Assembly (NCBI RefSeq): GCF_000633355.1
Contig: NZ_AYMQ01000065.1
Span: forward strand, 62,001-126,000
DNA: 64,000 nt
Source of the DNA: Serratia sp. H1w
GTDB lineage: Bacteria > Pseudomonadota > Gammaproteobacteria > Enterobacterales > Enterobacteriaceae
Direction: 5' to 3'
How positions within the stretch are numbered: position 1 is the first letter of the stretch; the number at the start of each line of letters is the position of its first letter. A model generated the notes under the pieces. That model saw only the letters and a list, made by a program, of their open reading frames with translations. It did not search any database and had not been told where the DNA came from. Positions 1-9,332 of the stretch are shown in pieces. The position numbers were made by a program, and so were the translations under genes.

Positions 1-325
1 GGCGCAGGATTGCCAGGTAATCGCTGCTCAGCAGATCATCACCGTCCAGGAAAGCAACATAGCGCCCGCTGACGTGTTGCAAACCGACGTTACGGGCGTT
101 AGCCACGCCGCCATTTGCCTGAGTAATGAATTTGCTAAGCGGGTGCGGTCTTGACGCCAGAAATTGGTTCACCAAGGCCGCAGAAGTATCGCTTGAGCCG
201 TCATCGATAATCACCACTTCAATATCATCGGTAATCTGATTGAACAACGAGCTCAGGCAGGCGATAACAAAATCTTCATTGTTGTAAATCGGCACGATAA
301 AGCTGAGCAGGGGCGACGAACTCAT
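1..325 (-). CDS. Glycosyltransferase family 2, N-terminal part (cut by window edge)
   Basis: Reading from ATG at 325 the frame is open to the window edge, giving about 108 residues. The start resembles a GT-A fold: a FIVPIYN first strand (residues 9-15), an IIDDGSSD nucleotide-binding segment (about 39-46), NGGVANARN, and a FLDGDD metal-binding DxD motif near residue 95. Such enzymes move a sugar from a nucleotide donor to a lipopolysaccharide or polysaccharide acceptor at the inner face of the inner membrane. Its ATG overlaps the stop of the O-antigen ligase gene by four bases (ATGA), so it is probably the next gene of the same operon. Donor and acceptor cannot be told from this fragment. 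Confidence 0.85.
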   Translation of the reverse strand, partial: MSSSPLLSFIVPIYNNEDFVIACLSSLFNQITDDIEVVIIDDGSSDTSAALVNQFLASRPHPLSKFITQANGGVANARNVGLQHVSGRYVAFLDGDDLLSSDYLAILR

Positions 326-1554
326 ATTGCCGGTTCCTGACGTTTTTTCACCGACAGTACGCTGGTGATGATGGCCAGGCAGAAGATTGCCGTGCCTTCC
401 GTACTGAAGAAAATGACGTCGCTTAACCCATAAACAAACAGGCTGAAGGTCACCCCCAGCATCAGCGCATTTCGATACGGCTTAAATGCGGAGATAAACA
501 GACCGATGTAGAGTGCCAATAAAAACAGCGTTCCCCAAATGCCTTTGAGCGAATAGGTTTCCAGCAGTTCATTATGCAGATGCACGTTGATATAAGGCAT
601 CACACCGTACAGGCGTGGTTCTTGAGCAACGATAGCGAGGATCTCTTTCCCACGCTGTTCCGCCGATTGCCCCAACAGGGCCTCTGACCCGGTACGGATC
701 GCGATGGTTTGCATTGTCAGGCGGGAAATGATCGAGTTATCCACTTGAGGCTGATCGATCATTTGCAAATTGGCTTTGAAATCGTTAATCCGTTGCTCTA
801 TCTGTGCCTTGAAGGCGAAGCCACAGGCTAACAGTAATAAAGGGACCGCAGCGACGAGCTGGATCTTATGTTTGCGGGTCACCAGATCTTTGGTCGCCAG
901 CAGCGACAGACAGATCGCTACGGGGTACACCAGTATGGCTGCCCGCGTCCCGGTGAGGATGATGGTAGAGAAGGTGAGTAAGAAGCCAAGCACATACAGC
1001 GCAATGCGATATCGGGTCCGCAGCATCAGTATCGCCTTCATCATCACCAGGCTGATGGCGGTCATCAGATAGGCAACGACGGTGGCACGGTCGAAGTTAA
1101 GCTCCACGCGCGGGATATCTAACTGTAGACCCTGATACAGCGCATAGCCATTGACGGCCAAACCGCACCCCAAAGCCACGACAATAAAGGCGCGCTGCAT
1201 GCAAAGCCGCTCATTTAACGCGATCAACAAAATAAACGCGGTTGCAATTTGCAGCTTCCCGGTCGACATATACGAGCGGTAAATATTGATATATTCGCCA
1301 GGCTGCTTGAAATGGTTCATCCAGAAAATCGTCCCCATGCCCACGCAGAAGAACAGCACCGGCAGGATCAGATTTCTTTTGTTTTTCAGGAAGTACCTTA
1401 AGTGCAGGCAAACGGCAATAAAGGAGATGTAGCTGGCAACGTAAAACAGGTTACGCCCCGTGTCGGAGCCAAACGGAATAGTACAAAAGGCAATGGCACA
1501 TCCCAGATAGATCAGATAACTGAATACGGGGTGCGGTGCTGTTTCTTTAAACAT
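322..1554 (-). CDS. O-antigen ligase family protein (WaaL-like)
   Basis: A 410-residue polytopic membrane protein with about ten hydrophobic segments and one large periplasmic loop (roughly residues 260-350) of the Wzy_C/O-antigen ligase type. Ligases of this family join undecaprenyl-linked O polysaccharide to the lipid A-core on the periplasmic face of the inner membrane. I chose ATG at 1554 (MFKETAPH) because it follows the upstream stop by 28 bases; an in-frame start at 1635 would overlap the upstream gene. No strong ribosome-binding site is seen at either. The position in a heptosyltransferase cluster supports ligase over Wzy polymerase, but these families are hard to separate by sequence, so I leave the symbol empty. 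Confidence 0.75.
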   Translation of the reverse strand: MFKETAPHPVFSYLIYLGCAIAFCTIPFGSDTGRNLFYVASYISFIAVCLHLRYFLKNKRNLILPVLFFCVGMGTIFWMNHFKQPGEYINIYRSYMSTGKLQIATAFILLIALNERLCMQRAFIVVALGCGLAVNGYALYQGLQLDIPRVELNFDRATVVAYLMTAISLVMMKAILMLRTRYRIALYVLGFLLTFSTIILTGTRAAILVYPVAICLSLLATKDLVTRKHKIQLVAAVPLLLLACGFAFKAQIEQRINDFKANLQMIDQPQVDNSIISRLTMQTIAIRTGSEALLGQSAEQRGKEILAIVAQEPRLYGVMPYINVHLHNELLETYSLKGIWGTLFLLALYIGLFISAFKPYRNALMLGVTFSLFVYGLSDVIFFSTEGTAIFCLAIITSVLSVKKRQEPAI

Positions 1555-1582
1555 GAAGAGTGGTTTCCGACTCACATTACGG

Positions 1583-2746
1583 TTAGGCAATAAAGGATTG
1601 CAGCCTGTCATCGAATTCGCTTTTGAACAGATCATAGCTGAAATGCTGAGCGGGATACTGTCGGGCGTGCTGGCTCATACTGTTATAGGTTTCCGCTACC
1701 AGTAATTTCTCTACGGCATCCGCACAGTCGATATGCGACAGCAGCTTCGGCGTGACCAGGCTATCGGTGACTGGGTCGTAAACCTCATGCGGGAAATCGA
1801 CCTTGATACCGGTTAACTGCTGGTGCTCTTCAATGGTCACCGTTGGCGTCAAGCCAATGCCGCAGTAGCCGTCTTTCACCGCTTCCGGCTGGCCATCGAC
1901 CATCGGGAAGATCACCGGTACGCCAAAATACAGCGATTCCATGCAGGATAGGCCGAACGGTTCGGTGATCGGCGTACTCATATAAATTTGTGTGCGGTTG
2001 AAGAAATCCGCCACGTTGTCCTGAAAGCCGCTAAAGGCCACCCGCTCACCGAGTTGAAGTTTGTCCGCCAGAGCTTCAAATGCTGCCCGATCTGGGCCTT
2101 TGCCCGCAATTTCCAGGTAAACGTCGTGCCCACGGCGCAGTAGTTCCTGCATCATCAGCAGAGAAACGCTGATGCCTTTCAGACTCACCAGGCGTGAGGC
2201 GGTCCCAATCCTGATCGGTTGGGTCAATGACTTCGGTGCCGCATTGATGCCCGCAGGCGTTTTGATGCGGTTGATCACCACCGGGTTCGGACAAGGCAGA
2301 TTAAAACGCAGCTCCATCACCCGTTTTGAGGCATGGGAGGCCGAAATCACGCCGTCCAACATGGCGAAGAAGCGCAACGTCTTGTGATTCTTGGCATAGC
2401 GCCATGAGCAGCCATGATCGTAATAAACTAGCTTGCCCCGCTTGGGCTTAGCCGCCAGCCCTGGGATCAGATCCCAGACAATAATCACGTCGGCGTTGGC
2501 CCGTTCGATTTTTCGTTGCAGCAGGTATTTGCGCAGAAACTGAGGGCAGCGCAAAGGGAGCGAATTGAACAGCCGGTTGGCAAAGGTAACTGGCTGATTC
2601 GGCATCTGTTGGCGGATCTCTTCGCCCACTTCACCGCTGATGCAAATGACCTGGTTACTGCCGTCGCTGGTATCATTGATGTATTGCAGGAACAGGCGTT
2701 CAACCCCGCCCATCTTGCCTAAATTGATAATATGCAGCTTTTTCAT
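1583..2746 (-). CDS. Glycosyltransferase family 4 (LPS core)
   Basis: A 387-residue GT-B enzyme. The N-terminus (MKKLHIINLGKMGGVERLF) is the acceptor-side Rossmann fold. The C-terminal half has the usual GT4 features: GTASRLVSLKG near residue 190, an IAGKGPDR turn, and an EPFGLSCMESLYFGVPVI donor-binding segment with the EX7E pattern. It should transfer a hexose or similar sugar onto the heptose region of the core. ATG at 2746 was chosen because it overlaps the waaC stop (ATGA), a typical coupled junction; a start at 2776 would run well into waaC. The exact sugar and its match to named core transferases cannot be read from sequence alone. Confidence 0.85.
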   Translation of the reverse strand: MKKLHIINLGKMGGVERLFLQYINDTSDGSNQVICISGEVGEEIRQQMPNQPVTFANRLFNSLPLRCPQFLRKYLLQRKIERANADVIIVWDLIPGLAAKPKRGKLVYYDHGCSWRYAKNHKTLRFFAMLDGVISASHASKRVMELRFNLPCPNPVVINRIKTPAGINAAPKSLTQPIRIGTASRLVSLKGISVSLLMMQELLRRGHDVYLEIAGKGPDRAAFEALADKLQLGERVAFSGFQDNVADFFNRTQIYMSTPITEPFGLSCMESLYFGVPVIFPMVDGQPEAVKDGYCGIGLTPTVTIEEHQQLTGIKVDFPHEVYDPVTDSLVTPKLLSHIDCADAVEKLLVAETYNSMSQHARQYPAQHFSYDLFKSEFDDRLQSFIA

Positions 2747-3711
2747 CAATCGATAACCTTTTGCAGTTCTGTCCAAACGGCGTCGGCGGTAAGGGTGGCC
2801 ATGCTTTTTTCCGGTGAAATCAGCGAGTGCTGATTTTGCCCATAGCCGCCAATCAGCCCGGGATCGGTCGGGCCGAACAGGGTGATATTAGGGCGATCCA
2901 GCGCAGCGGTCAGGTGACTCAGCCCGGTATCCACCGATACCACGGCCTTTGCTCCGGCCAATACTTCCGCCACCTGTTGCAGGCTGAGTTTTGGCAACAC
3001 CTCGACGTGTGCAAATCCTTCCGCCAGCCGTAAGGCGCGTTGGCGTTCGTGCTCTGCGCCCCAGGGCAGTTTGATTTTCATTCCGCTCGGGGCGATTAAT
3101 GCAATGAGTTCGCGCCAGTTTGGCTCCGGCCAGTGTTTTTCATCCCGCGTGGTGGCGTGCAGAAATACCAGATAGTGCCCGGCATCGGCTGGCGGTTGGC
3201 TGAGAAAGCGCGCGGCAATCGCGTAGTCACCCGTGCTCTGCGGTTTTTCATATCCCAGGCTTTTGGCAAACAGCTCACGTATACGTTCTACCGCATGCTG
3301 CTGCTTGTCGATCTCATGGCGATGATTATAGAACCAGCTGGCAAAAGGCTCACGGACGCTTTTGCAGTCCAGGCCGTGCTTGCTGCCGTGCGCGATACGG
3401 GTCACTAGCGCCGCGCTCTTGATCAGGCCCTGAGCATCGATCACGATGTCATAATTGCGTTCCTGCACCTGACGTTTGAAGTCGCAGCGCTGTTGGCGCG
3501 CTTCGCTGCCAAACCAGTTTTTGCGCCAGCGGCGAATGGCCACCGGGATCACGCGATCCACTGCCGGATGCCAGGTTGGGATCTGGCTGAACCCTTCTTC
3601 CACTACCCAATCGAAGCGGATACCGGGGATGGCCTGCATCGCGTCGGTCAAAGCCGGCAGCGTATGGAGCACATCCCCCATCGAAGAGGTTTTTACGATC
3701 AGCACCTGCAT
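2746..3711 (-). CDS. waaC: ADP-heptose:LPS heptosyltransferase I
   Basis: A 321-residue GT9 family enzyme that adds the first L-glycero-D-manno-heptose to Kdo2-lipid A on the cytoplasmic side of the inner membrane. It starts MQVLIVKTSSMGDVLHTLPAL, which is diagnostic for WaaC, and carries the GT9 signature VSVDTGLSHLTAAL near residue 260 followed by ITLFGPTDP. The length matches E. coli WaaC closely. Only two bases separate it from the waaF stop upstream, and its own stop overlaps the next gene, so hldD-waaF-waaC-GT4-ligase-GT2 read as one operon. Confidence 0.97.
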   Translation of the reverse strand: MQVLIVKTSSMGDVLHTLPALTDAMQAIPGIRFDWVVEEGFSQIPTWHPAVDRVIPVAIRRWRKNWFGSEARQQRCDFKRQVQERNYDIVIDAQGLIKSAALVTRIAHGSKHGLDCKSVREPFASWFYNHRHEIDKQQHAVERIRELFAKSLGYEKPQSTGDYAIAARFLSQPPADAGHYLVFLHATTRDEKHWPEPNWRELIALIAPSGMKIKLPWGAEHERQRALRLAEGFAHVEVLPKLSLQQVAEVLAGAKAVVSVDTGLSHLTAALDRPNITLFGPTDPGLIGGYGQNQHSLISPEKSMATLTADAVWTELQKVID

Positions 3712-3713
3712 GA

Positions 3714-4760
3714 TTATTCCTCGCTGGCGGCTAGTAACGGCGTCAGCGCGTCCAACACCTGCTGTGGCTGGATGTCGATCAGGCTCTGGTGATAACCCTG
3801 GTCGGCATCGCCTTTGCGTACTTTGTGGTAGCCACTGATCAGGCGGATCACCTTGGCCTGATGGGACAACGGCGGGGTGAAATCCGGGCTGCTTGGGCCG
3901 TACAAGGCTATCAGAGGTTTGTTCAACGCCGCTGCAACGTGCATCAGGCCGGAATCGTTACTGACCACGGCCCGGCAGGAGGCCAACAGGATCACCGCCT
4001 GCTCGAGCTGGGTTTCCCCGGCCAGGTTGAAGCAGAAGTCGCGCGACTTCTCCGCCAATGCGGCACGGATTTGCTCACCAGCTTCATGATCTTTGGCCGA
4101 ACCAAACAGGGCGATTTGATAGCCAGCGTCGATCAGCATCTGCGCCAGGGTGGCGTAGTGGTAATGCGGCCAGCGTTTGGCTGGGCCGAATTCGGCTCCC
4201 GGGCAAAAGCCGATAATGGGTCGGTGATCGGTGAGATTAAACGCCGAGGTGGTTTCGGCAATCTCTTCGTCACTGACCTGCAACTGCGGCCAGAGTATCG
4301 GCTGCGGCAGATCTTCGGCGCATTGTATCCGCTGCTTGTCATAGGCCAGCGCGACGTAGCGTTGCACCATCAGCGGGAATGCCGCTTTATCCAGCACGCG
4401 GATATCGTTGAGCAGGCCGTAGCGCATCTCGCCGCGCCAGCCGGTACGCTGCGGCACGTTGGCGAAGAAGGGCACTAGGGCAGACTTGAATGAGTTGGGC
4501 AGCACATAAGCGCGGTCATAACCATTCGCCCGCAGCGCATGGCCAAGACGGCGGCGTTCGCCCAATGCCAGGGCACCGTGGCCTAGCGGCATCGCCAACG
4601 CCTGGTTGACTTCAGGCATCCGCGCCAGCAGGGGACGGCACCAGGCAGGTGCCATCACATCGATTTCTGCTGACGGGTGCTCGGCCTTCAGGGTGCGGTA
4701 GAGACTTTGCGACATCATCATATCGCCAACCCAAGAAGGGCCAATGACCAGTATTTTCAT
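3714..4760 (-). CDS. waaF: ADP-heptose:LPS heptosyltransferase II
   Basis: A 348-residue GT9 enzyme that adds the second heptose to heptosyl-Kdo2-lipid A. The N-terminus MKILVIGPSWVGDMMMSQSLY and the signature VVSNDSGLMHVAAAL (near residue 258) with IALYGPSSPDFTPP are typical of WaaF. Its length equals that of the E. coli enzyme. The gene lies 24 bases after hldD and two bases before waaC, as in the conserved enterobacterial inner-core operon. Loss of this activity in enterics gives a deep-rough phenotype. Confidence 0.97.
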   Translation of the reverse strand: MKILVIGPSWVGDMMMSQSLYRTLKAEHPSAEIDVMAPAWCRPLLARMPEVNQALAMPLGHGALALGERRRLGHALRANGYDRAYVLPNSFKSALVPFFANVPQRTGWRGEMRYGLLNDIRVLDKAAFPLMVQRYVALAYDKQRIQCAEDLPQPILWPQLQVSDEEIAETTSAFNLTDHRPIIGFCPGAEFGPAKRWPHYHYATLAQMLIDAGYQIALFGSAKDHEAGEQIRAALAEKSRDFCFNLAGETQLEQAVILLASCRAVVSNDSGLMHVAAALNKPLIALYGPSSPDFTPPLSHQAKVIRLISGYHKVRKGDADQGYHQSLIDIQPQQVLDALTPLLAASEE

Positions 4761-4784
4761 ACCGTTATTCAGTTCCTTCAGCGC

Positions 4785-5714
4785 TTAAGCGGGACGATTC
4801 AACCAGGCCATATATTCTTTGACGCCTTCGGCTACGGTTTTGAACGGTGCGTCATAGCCAGCAGCGCGCAGCTTGGTTTGGTCGGCTTGGGTGTAAGCCT
4901 GGTAGCGGCCTTTCAGCTTCTCCGGGAATTCAATGTATTCCACGGCACCTGACTGGTGATATTCCACCACCGCATCGGCCACGGCCTGGAAGGTTTCTGC
5001 ACGGCCGGTACCGCAGTTGAAGATGCCGGAAACGCCGTTCTGCCAGAACCACAGGTTGACCGCTGCTACGTCACCGACGTAGATAAAGTCGCGTTTGAAG
5101 TTTTCGCTACCGGCGAACAGTTTTGGATTTTCGCCGCGGTTGATCTGGGTGTTCAGGTGGAATGCCACGCTGGCCATGCTGCCTTTATGGCCTTCACGCG
5201 GGCCATACACGTTGAAGTAACGGAAGCCACACACCTGCGAATCCGCTTCTGGCAGGATCTCGCGCACGTATTGGTCAAACAGGAATTTGGAGTAGCCGTA
5301 AACGTTCAACGGTTTTTCAAACTGGCGCTCTTCGATAAAATCTGAGCTACCACCGTAGGTGGCGGCAGAAGAGGCATACAGGAACGGGATCTGACGATCC
5401 AGACAGTAATGCAGGATGTCTTTGGAATACTGATAGTTATTATCCATCATGTACTTGCCGTCCCACTCGGTGGTGGAAGAGCAGGCACCTTCATGGAAAA
5501 TGGCGTCGATTTCACCCAGATCGTCACCGGCCATGATGCTGGCGATAAAGTCTTCTTTATCGGTATAGTCAGCAATATCAAGGTCAACCAGGTTAACGAA
5601 TTTGGTGCCGTCTTTCAGGTTGTCCACCACCAGGATATCGCGATATCCGTTTTCATTCAGTGCCTTGATGATGTTGCTGCCAATCATGCCAGCGCCGCCA
5701 GTGACGATAATCAT
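4785..5714 (-). CDS. hldD: ADP-L-glycero-D-manno-heptose 6-epimerase
   Basis: A 309-residue short-chain dehydrogenase-type epimerase that turns ADP-D-glycero-D-manno-heptose into the L,D form used by WaaC and WaaF. The protein starts [15 protein letters not shown], the NADP-binding glycine motif, and has the catalytic Y-x3-K pair in [11 protein letters not shown] near residue 140. ATG at 5714 gives the normal family length; the frame extends twelve codons upstream without support. It is the first gene of the LPS core operon and is divergent from kbl across about 240 bases. In E. coli this gene also has a heat-shock promoter; I did not find a convincing one here. Confidence 0.97.
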   Translation of the reverse strand: MIIVTGGAGMIGSNIIKALNENGYRDILVVDNLKDGTKFVNLVDLDIADYTDKEDFIASIMAGDDLGEIDAIFHEGACSSTTEWDGKYMMDNNYQYSKDILHYCLDRQIPFLYASSAATYGGSSDFIEERQFEKPLNVYGYSKFLFDQYVREILPEADSQVCGFRYFNVYGPREGHKGSMASVAFHLNTQINRGENPKLFAGSENFKRDFIYVGDVAAVNLWFWQNGVSGIFNCGTGRAETFQAVADAVVEYHQSGAVEYIEFPEKLKGRYQAYTQADQTKLRAAGYDAPFKTVAEGVKEYMAWLNRPA

Positions 5715-5954
5715 TGGGTTTACCCCTGTGTTCTTCCCGGTGGCGCACAATGCTCCACCCTATATGCTGCCTATAATAGCATTTCATGCCATTGGGAACA
5801 TCGGGACGGCTCTTAATATCCCGTGCAGTTGACCTAAGCGAGGGTTTGCCGTGATATCTGCTGCAATTTTAAGATTCTCTGTGGCAGATTGTCGTCAGTT
5901 TGTTAACAAAGCAGTAAAATATGCCGAAAATGCCCCTATCCTGGAGATGACCGA

Positions 5955-7151
5955 ATGTCTGCGTCTTTTTACCAGCAACTGGAACAACAGCTTGCTACCA
6001 CTCGTGCCGAAGGGCTGTTTAAACATGAGCGCATTATTACTTCCGCTCAGCAGGCCGATATCTCGGTGGCCGATGGCCGCCAGGTAATCAATTTCTGCGC
6101 CAATAACTACCTGGGGTTGGCGAACCATCCAGAGCTGATTGCGGCGGCGAAGGCCGGGATGGACAGCCATGGTTTCGGTATGGCGTCGGTGCGTTTTATC
6201 TGTGGTACGCAAGATAGCCATAAGGTGCTGGAACAAAAGCTGGCTGATTTCCTGGGTATGGAAGACGCGATCCTCTACTCCTCCTGCTTTGACGCCAACG
6301 GCGGCTTGTTTGAAACCCTGCTTGGCCCGGAAGACGCGATTATTTCTGATGCGCTGAACCATGCTTCGATCATTGATGGCGTGCGCCTGTGCAAAGCCAA
6401 GCGCTACCGTTATGCCAATAACGACATGGGCCAGTTGGCTGAGCAATTGCAGCAGGCCAAGGCGGACGGTGCACGGCACATCATGATCGCCACCGACGGG
6501 GTGTTCTCTATGGATGGCGTGATTGCCAACCTGAAGGGCGTATGCGATTTGGCTGACCAATACGATGCGTTGGTGATGGTCGATGATTCTCACGCGGTGG
6601 GTTTTGTTGGCGCAAACGGGCGCGGAACGCATGAATACTGCGAAGTGATGGATCGCGTCGATATCATTACTGGCACCTTGGGTAAGGCGCTTGGCGGTGC
6701 TTCCGGTGGCTATACCGCAGGCAAGAAAGAGGTGGTGGAGTGGTTGCGCCAGCGTTCACGCCCTTATCTGTTCTCCAACTCGCTGGCTCCGGCGATTGTC
6801 GCGGCCTCGATCAAGGTGCTGGAACTGCTCGCAGACGGGGACGCGCTGCGCGATCGCCTGTGGGCCAATGCCCGTCTGTTCCGCGAAAAAATGACCGCAG
6901 CAGGCTTTACGCTTGCCGGGGCCGATCACGCCATCATCCCGGTGATGTTGGGTGAAGCAAAACTGGCGCAGGATTTCGCCAACGCACTGCTTAAGGAAGG
7001 CATCTACGTTACTGGTTTCTTCTACCCGGTGGTGCCGAAAGGTCAGGCACGTATCCGCACCCAGATGTCTGCCGATCACTCACCAGAGCAGATTGAACGT
7101 GCCGTTGAGGCGTTTATCCGCATCGGTAAGACGCTTGGCGTGATTGCATAA
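5955..7151 (+). CDS. kbl: Glycine C-acetyltransferase (2-amino-3-ketobutyrate CoA ligase)
   Basis: A 398-residue PLP enzyme of the alpha-oxoamine synthase family that cleaves 2-amino-3-ketobutyrate with CoA to glycine and acetyl-CoA, the second step of threonine breakdown. The Schiff-base lysine is Lys244 in [14 protein letters not shown], and the VDDSHAVGF segment near residue 210 is the PLP ring-binding part. The length equals that of E. coli Kbl. The tdh gene follows after nine bases, so both enzymes are made from one transcript, and the pair is divergent from hldD as in E. coli. Confidence 0.97.
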   Translation: MSASFYQQLEQQLATTRAEGLFKHERIITSAQQADISVADGRQVINFCANNYLGLANHPELIAAAKAGMDSHGFGMASVRFICGTQDSHKVLEQKLADFLGMEDAILYSSCFDANGGLFETLLGPEDAIISDALNHASIIDGVRLCKAKRYRYANNDMGQLAEQLQQAKADGARHIMIATDGVFSMDGVIANLKGVCDLADQYDALVMVDDSHAVGFVGANGRGTHEYCEVMDRVDIITGTLGKALGGASGGYTAGKKEVVEWLRQRSRPYLFSNSLAPAIVAASIKVLELLADGDALRDRLWANARLFREKMTAAGFTLAGADHAIIPVMLGEAKLAQDFANALLKEGIYVTGFFYPVVPKGQARIRTQMSADHSPEQIERAVEAFIRIGKTLGVIA

Positions 7152-7160
7152 GGTAATTCA

Positions 7161-8186
7161 ATGAAAGCATTAGCAAAACTGAAAGCGGAAGAAGGTATTT
7201 GGATGACCGATGTGCCTCAGCCAGAGCTGGGCCACAACGATGTCATGATTAAGATCCGCAAAACCGCGATCTGCGGTACCGACGTGCATATCTATAACTG
7301 GGACGAATGGTCGCAGAAAACCATTCCGGTACCGATGGTAGTGGGGCACGAATATGTCGGTGAAGTGGTTGCCATCGGCCAGGAAGTCAAAGGCTTCAGC
7401 ATTGGCGACCGCGTTTCTGGCGAAGGGCACATCACCTGTGGCCACTGCCGTAACTGCCGTGGTGGCCGTACGCACCTGTGCCGCAATACCACCGGCGTGG
7501 GCGTCAACCGCCCAGGTTCATTTGCCGAATACCTGGTGATCCCTGCGTTTAACGCCTTCAAAATCCCGGACAATATTTCGGACGAGCTGGCCTCGATCTT
7601 CGACCCGTTTGGCAACGCCGTTCACACCGCGCTCTCCTTCGATCTGGTTGGGGAAGACGTGCTGGTGTCTGGCGCAGGCCCAATTGGCATCATGGCGGCG
7701 GCGGTATGTAAACACGTTGGCGCACGCCACGTGGTGATCACTGACGTGAACGAATATCGACTGGAGCTGGCACGCAAGATGGGTGTGACCCGTGCGGTCA
7801 ACGTTAGCAAGGAAAACCTGACGGACGTCATGGCCGAATTGGGTATGACCGAAGGGTTTGACGTGGGCCTGGAAATGTCTGGTGCGCCACCAGCGTTCCG
7901 TTCGTTGCTCAATGCCATGAACCACGGCGGCCGTATCGCGATGCTGGGGATACCACCTTCAGATATGTCCATCGACTGGACTCAGGTGATCTTCAAGGGG
8001 CTGTTTATCAAAGGGATCTATGGCCGGGAAATGTTTGAAACCTGGTACAAGATGGCGGCCCTGATCCAATCCGGTCTGGATCTGACGCCGATCATCACCC
8101 ACCGTTTCTCGATTGACGAGTTCCAGCAGGGCTTTGACGCCATGCGCTCCGGGCAGTCGGGCAAAGTGGTGCTGAGCTGGGATTGA
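7161..8186 (+). CDS. tdh: L-threonine 3-dehydrogenase
   Basis: A 341-residue zinc-dependent medium-chain dehydrogenase that oxidises L-threonine to 2-amino-3-ketobutyrate with NAD. Visible are the catalytic zinc region [15 protein letters not shown] (Cys near 38) with GHEYVGEV, the structural zinc cysteines in the [10 protein letters not shown] stretch (about residues 93-107), and the NAD-binding glycines in [14 protein letters not shown] near 175. It makes the unstable substrate of Kbl, encoded just upstream. The two form the cytosolic pathway from threonine to glycine. A perfect hairpin begins eight bases after its stop. Confidence 0.97.
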   Translation: MKALAKLKAEEGIWMTDVPQPELGHNDVMIKIRKTAICGTDVHIYNWDEWSQKTIPVPMVVGHEYVGEVVAIGQEVKGFSIGDRVSGEGHITCGHCRNCRGGRTHLCRNTTGVGVNRPGSFAEYLVIPAFNAFKIPDNISDELASIFDPFGNAVHTALSFDLVGEDVLVSGAGPIGIMAAAVCKHVGARHVVITDVNEYRLELARKMGVTRAVNVSKENLTDVMAELGMTEGFDVGLEMSGAPPAFRSLLNAMNHGGRIAMLGIPPSDMSIDWTQVIFKGLFIKGIYGREMFETWYKMAALIQSGLDLTPIITHRFSIDEFQQGFDAMRSGQSGKVVLSWD

Positions 8187-8193
8187 TGTGATA

Positions 8194-8216
8194 CCCCTCT
8201 CCCAAAGGGAGAGGGG
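8194..8216. repeat. Perfect hairpin after tdh (CCCTCTCCC / GGGAGAGGG family)
   Basis: CCCCTCTCCC, a three-base AAA loop and GGGAGAGGGG form a perfect ten-base stem eight bases after the tdh stop. It is followed by ACTTTA rather than a strong T-run. It may end tdh transcription or protect the 3' end. The arms match the hairpin at 8322-8342, so it belongs to a dispersed repeat family rather than being unique to tdh. Confidence 0.7.
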
Positions 8217-8259
8217 ACTTTACGTGCCACATATTGACGCCTGTACCTGACTTTAACAC

Positions 8260-8279
8260 GGGCGCAGCATGCGGCGCCC
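8260..8279. repeat. GCATGC-centred intergenic palindrome, copy 1
   Basis: GGGCGC and GCGCCC arms flank AGCATGCG, giving an imperfect 20-base palindrome between tdh and yibQ. The same element lies in inverted orientation at 17899-17920, including the outer bases GTA and GT, and a variant lies at 39796-39823. That outer-base match shows a shared origin rather than chance palindromy. Confidence 0.7.
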
Positions 8280-8321
8280 CTACTCAGAGCCACATTACCT
8301 GCCAACGACGCTGAACTGGCT

Positions 8322-8355
8322 CCCTCTCCCTGTGGGAGAGGGTTGGGGTGAGGGG
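8322..8355. repeat. CCCTCTCCC-TGT-GGGAGAGGG repeat with GGGTGAGGGG tail
   Basis: A nine-base perfect stem with TGT loop is followed by TTGGGGTGAGGGG, nine bases before the yibQ stop (yibQ is read on the minus strand). The same hairpin-plus-tail arrangement occurs, more worn, at 31313-31348 and in the opposite orientation at 31192-31260. It may act as a terminator or mRNA 3'-end structure between the convergent tdh and yibQ genes. Confidence 0.7.
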
Positions 8356-8363
8356 AAAATGGG

Positions 8364-9332
8364 TTACGGTTTGGTTGGCGTTGAACCCACCCAGTGCTGC
8401 CAATGGCGTTTGATCACCACCACAACCGGCGACTGTGCCACGCTTTCTGCAATGATCCCCAGCGCATGGCTGGCGTTCACGCCTTCCTTCGGCAATTTAA
8501 CCTTGCACTGCTTGATGGCACCGGTAAACGGATTTTTCGGCTGCGGTTTGTTTGGCTTGGAAGGTGGCACATAGCCGCTTCCGCTTTGCTGTGGCTCGTT
8601 GAGCAGCGAGCTGGGTTTCACCAGCACGATGTCCGAGGGGAGCGTAGCCAGCATTTGTTGCAGCACTTTGACCGTCGCCGGGCGCGGGTGGCCGATGGCG
8701 ATAGCCGATCCGTTGCGGCGTGCCAGCTCGACGGCACGATTAAACTGACGGCGGATATCGTCCGGGTTGGCGGTATCGTCGAGGAACACCTTGCGTTTGA
8801 TCACCTTCACACCGGTGCCTGCCGCAGCGCGCGTGGCCTGACTATTACCGATGGTCATGCTGTCGAGGAAGTAGAGATGGTAGCTTTCCAGTGCCTGCAT
8901 GACCTTTTCCATACCCGGTAGGCTGGAGGTCATGGCGCTGCCCATATGGTTATTCATCCCCACCGCAAAAGGCACGTTATTCACCGCGTTACGGATGATA
9001 CGCTGCACTTCTTCACTGCTCATGGTGGGTTGTAAGGTATCGCGCTCCAGCGGTTGTTTGCTGAGCGGGGCCATCGGCATGTGGATCAGCACTTCGCGCC
9101 CTTGGCTATGGGCTTTGGTGGCCATCAGATGGGCGTGAGGCGCGTTGGGCAGTACCGCAACGGAGATTGCCGTCGGCATTTGCAGTACGGCGTTTTCTTC
9201 ATGTGGGCGATAGCCGACATCATCGATCACGATAGAGAGCTTGCCAGCCTGTGCGGCACTAGCGAACAGCAGCGCACTCAGTAACAGGGCAGTACGCGTT
9301 TTGGTGTAGTACAAATCTATCTTCCCAACCAC
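8364..9332 (-). CDS. yibQ: Divergent polysaccharide deacetylase family protein YibQ
   Basis: A 322-residue exported protein of the divergent polysaccharide deacetylase family. It has a signal peptide (TRTALLLSALLFASAAQA, about residues 12-29) followed by GKLSIVIDDVGYRP, the NodB-like first strand with the metal-binding aspartates, then EVLIHMPMAPLSKQPL, NNHMGSAMT and IAIGHPRP. Its precise substrate is not established; its neighbour EnvC acts on the cell wall. The frame starts with GTG at 9332, overlapping envC by 16 bases; a TTG at 9314, two bases after the envC stop and preceded by GGGAAG, is a credible alternative start. It is probably co-transcribed with gpmI and envC. Confidence 0.85.
   Translation of the reverse strand: MVGKIDLYYTKTRTALLLSALLFASAAQAGKLSIVIDDVGYRPHEENAVLQMPTAISVAVLPNAPHAHLMATKAHSQGREVLIHMPMAPLSKQPLERDTLQPTMSSEEVQRIIRNAVNNVPFAVGMNNHMGSAMTSSLPGMEKVMQALESYHLYFLDSMTIGNSQATRAAAGTGVKVIKRKVFLDDTANPDDIRRQFNRAVELARRNGSAIAIGHPRPATVKVLQQMLATLPSDIVLVKPSSLLNEPQQSGSGYVPPSKPNKPQPKNPFTGAIKQCKVKLPKEGVNASHALGIIAESVAQSPVVVVIKRHWQHWVGSTPTKP

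Noticed and set aside
3789-4478. Long plus-strand frame inside waaF, and similar frames opposite rhaA, cysE, metF and others
   Set aside because: Each lies entirely opposite a clearly conserved gene and shows no family resemblance.
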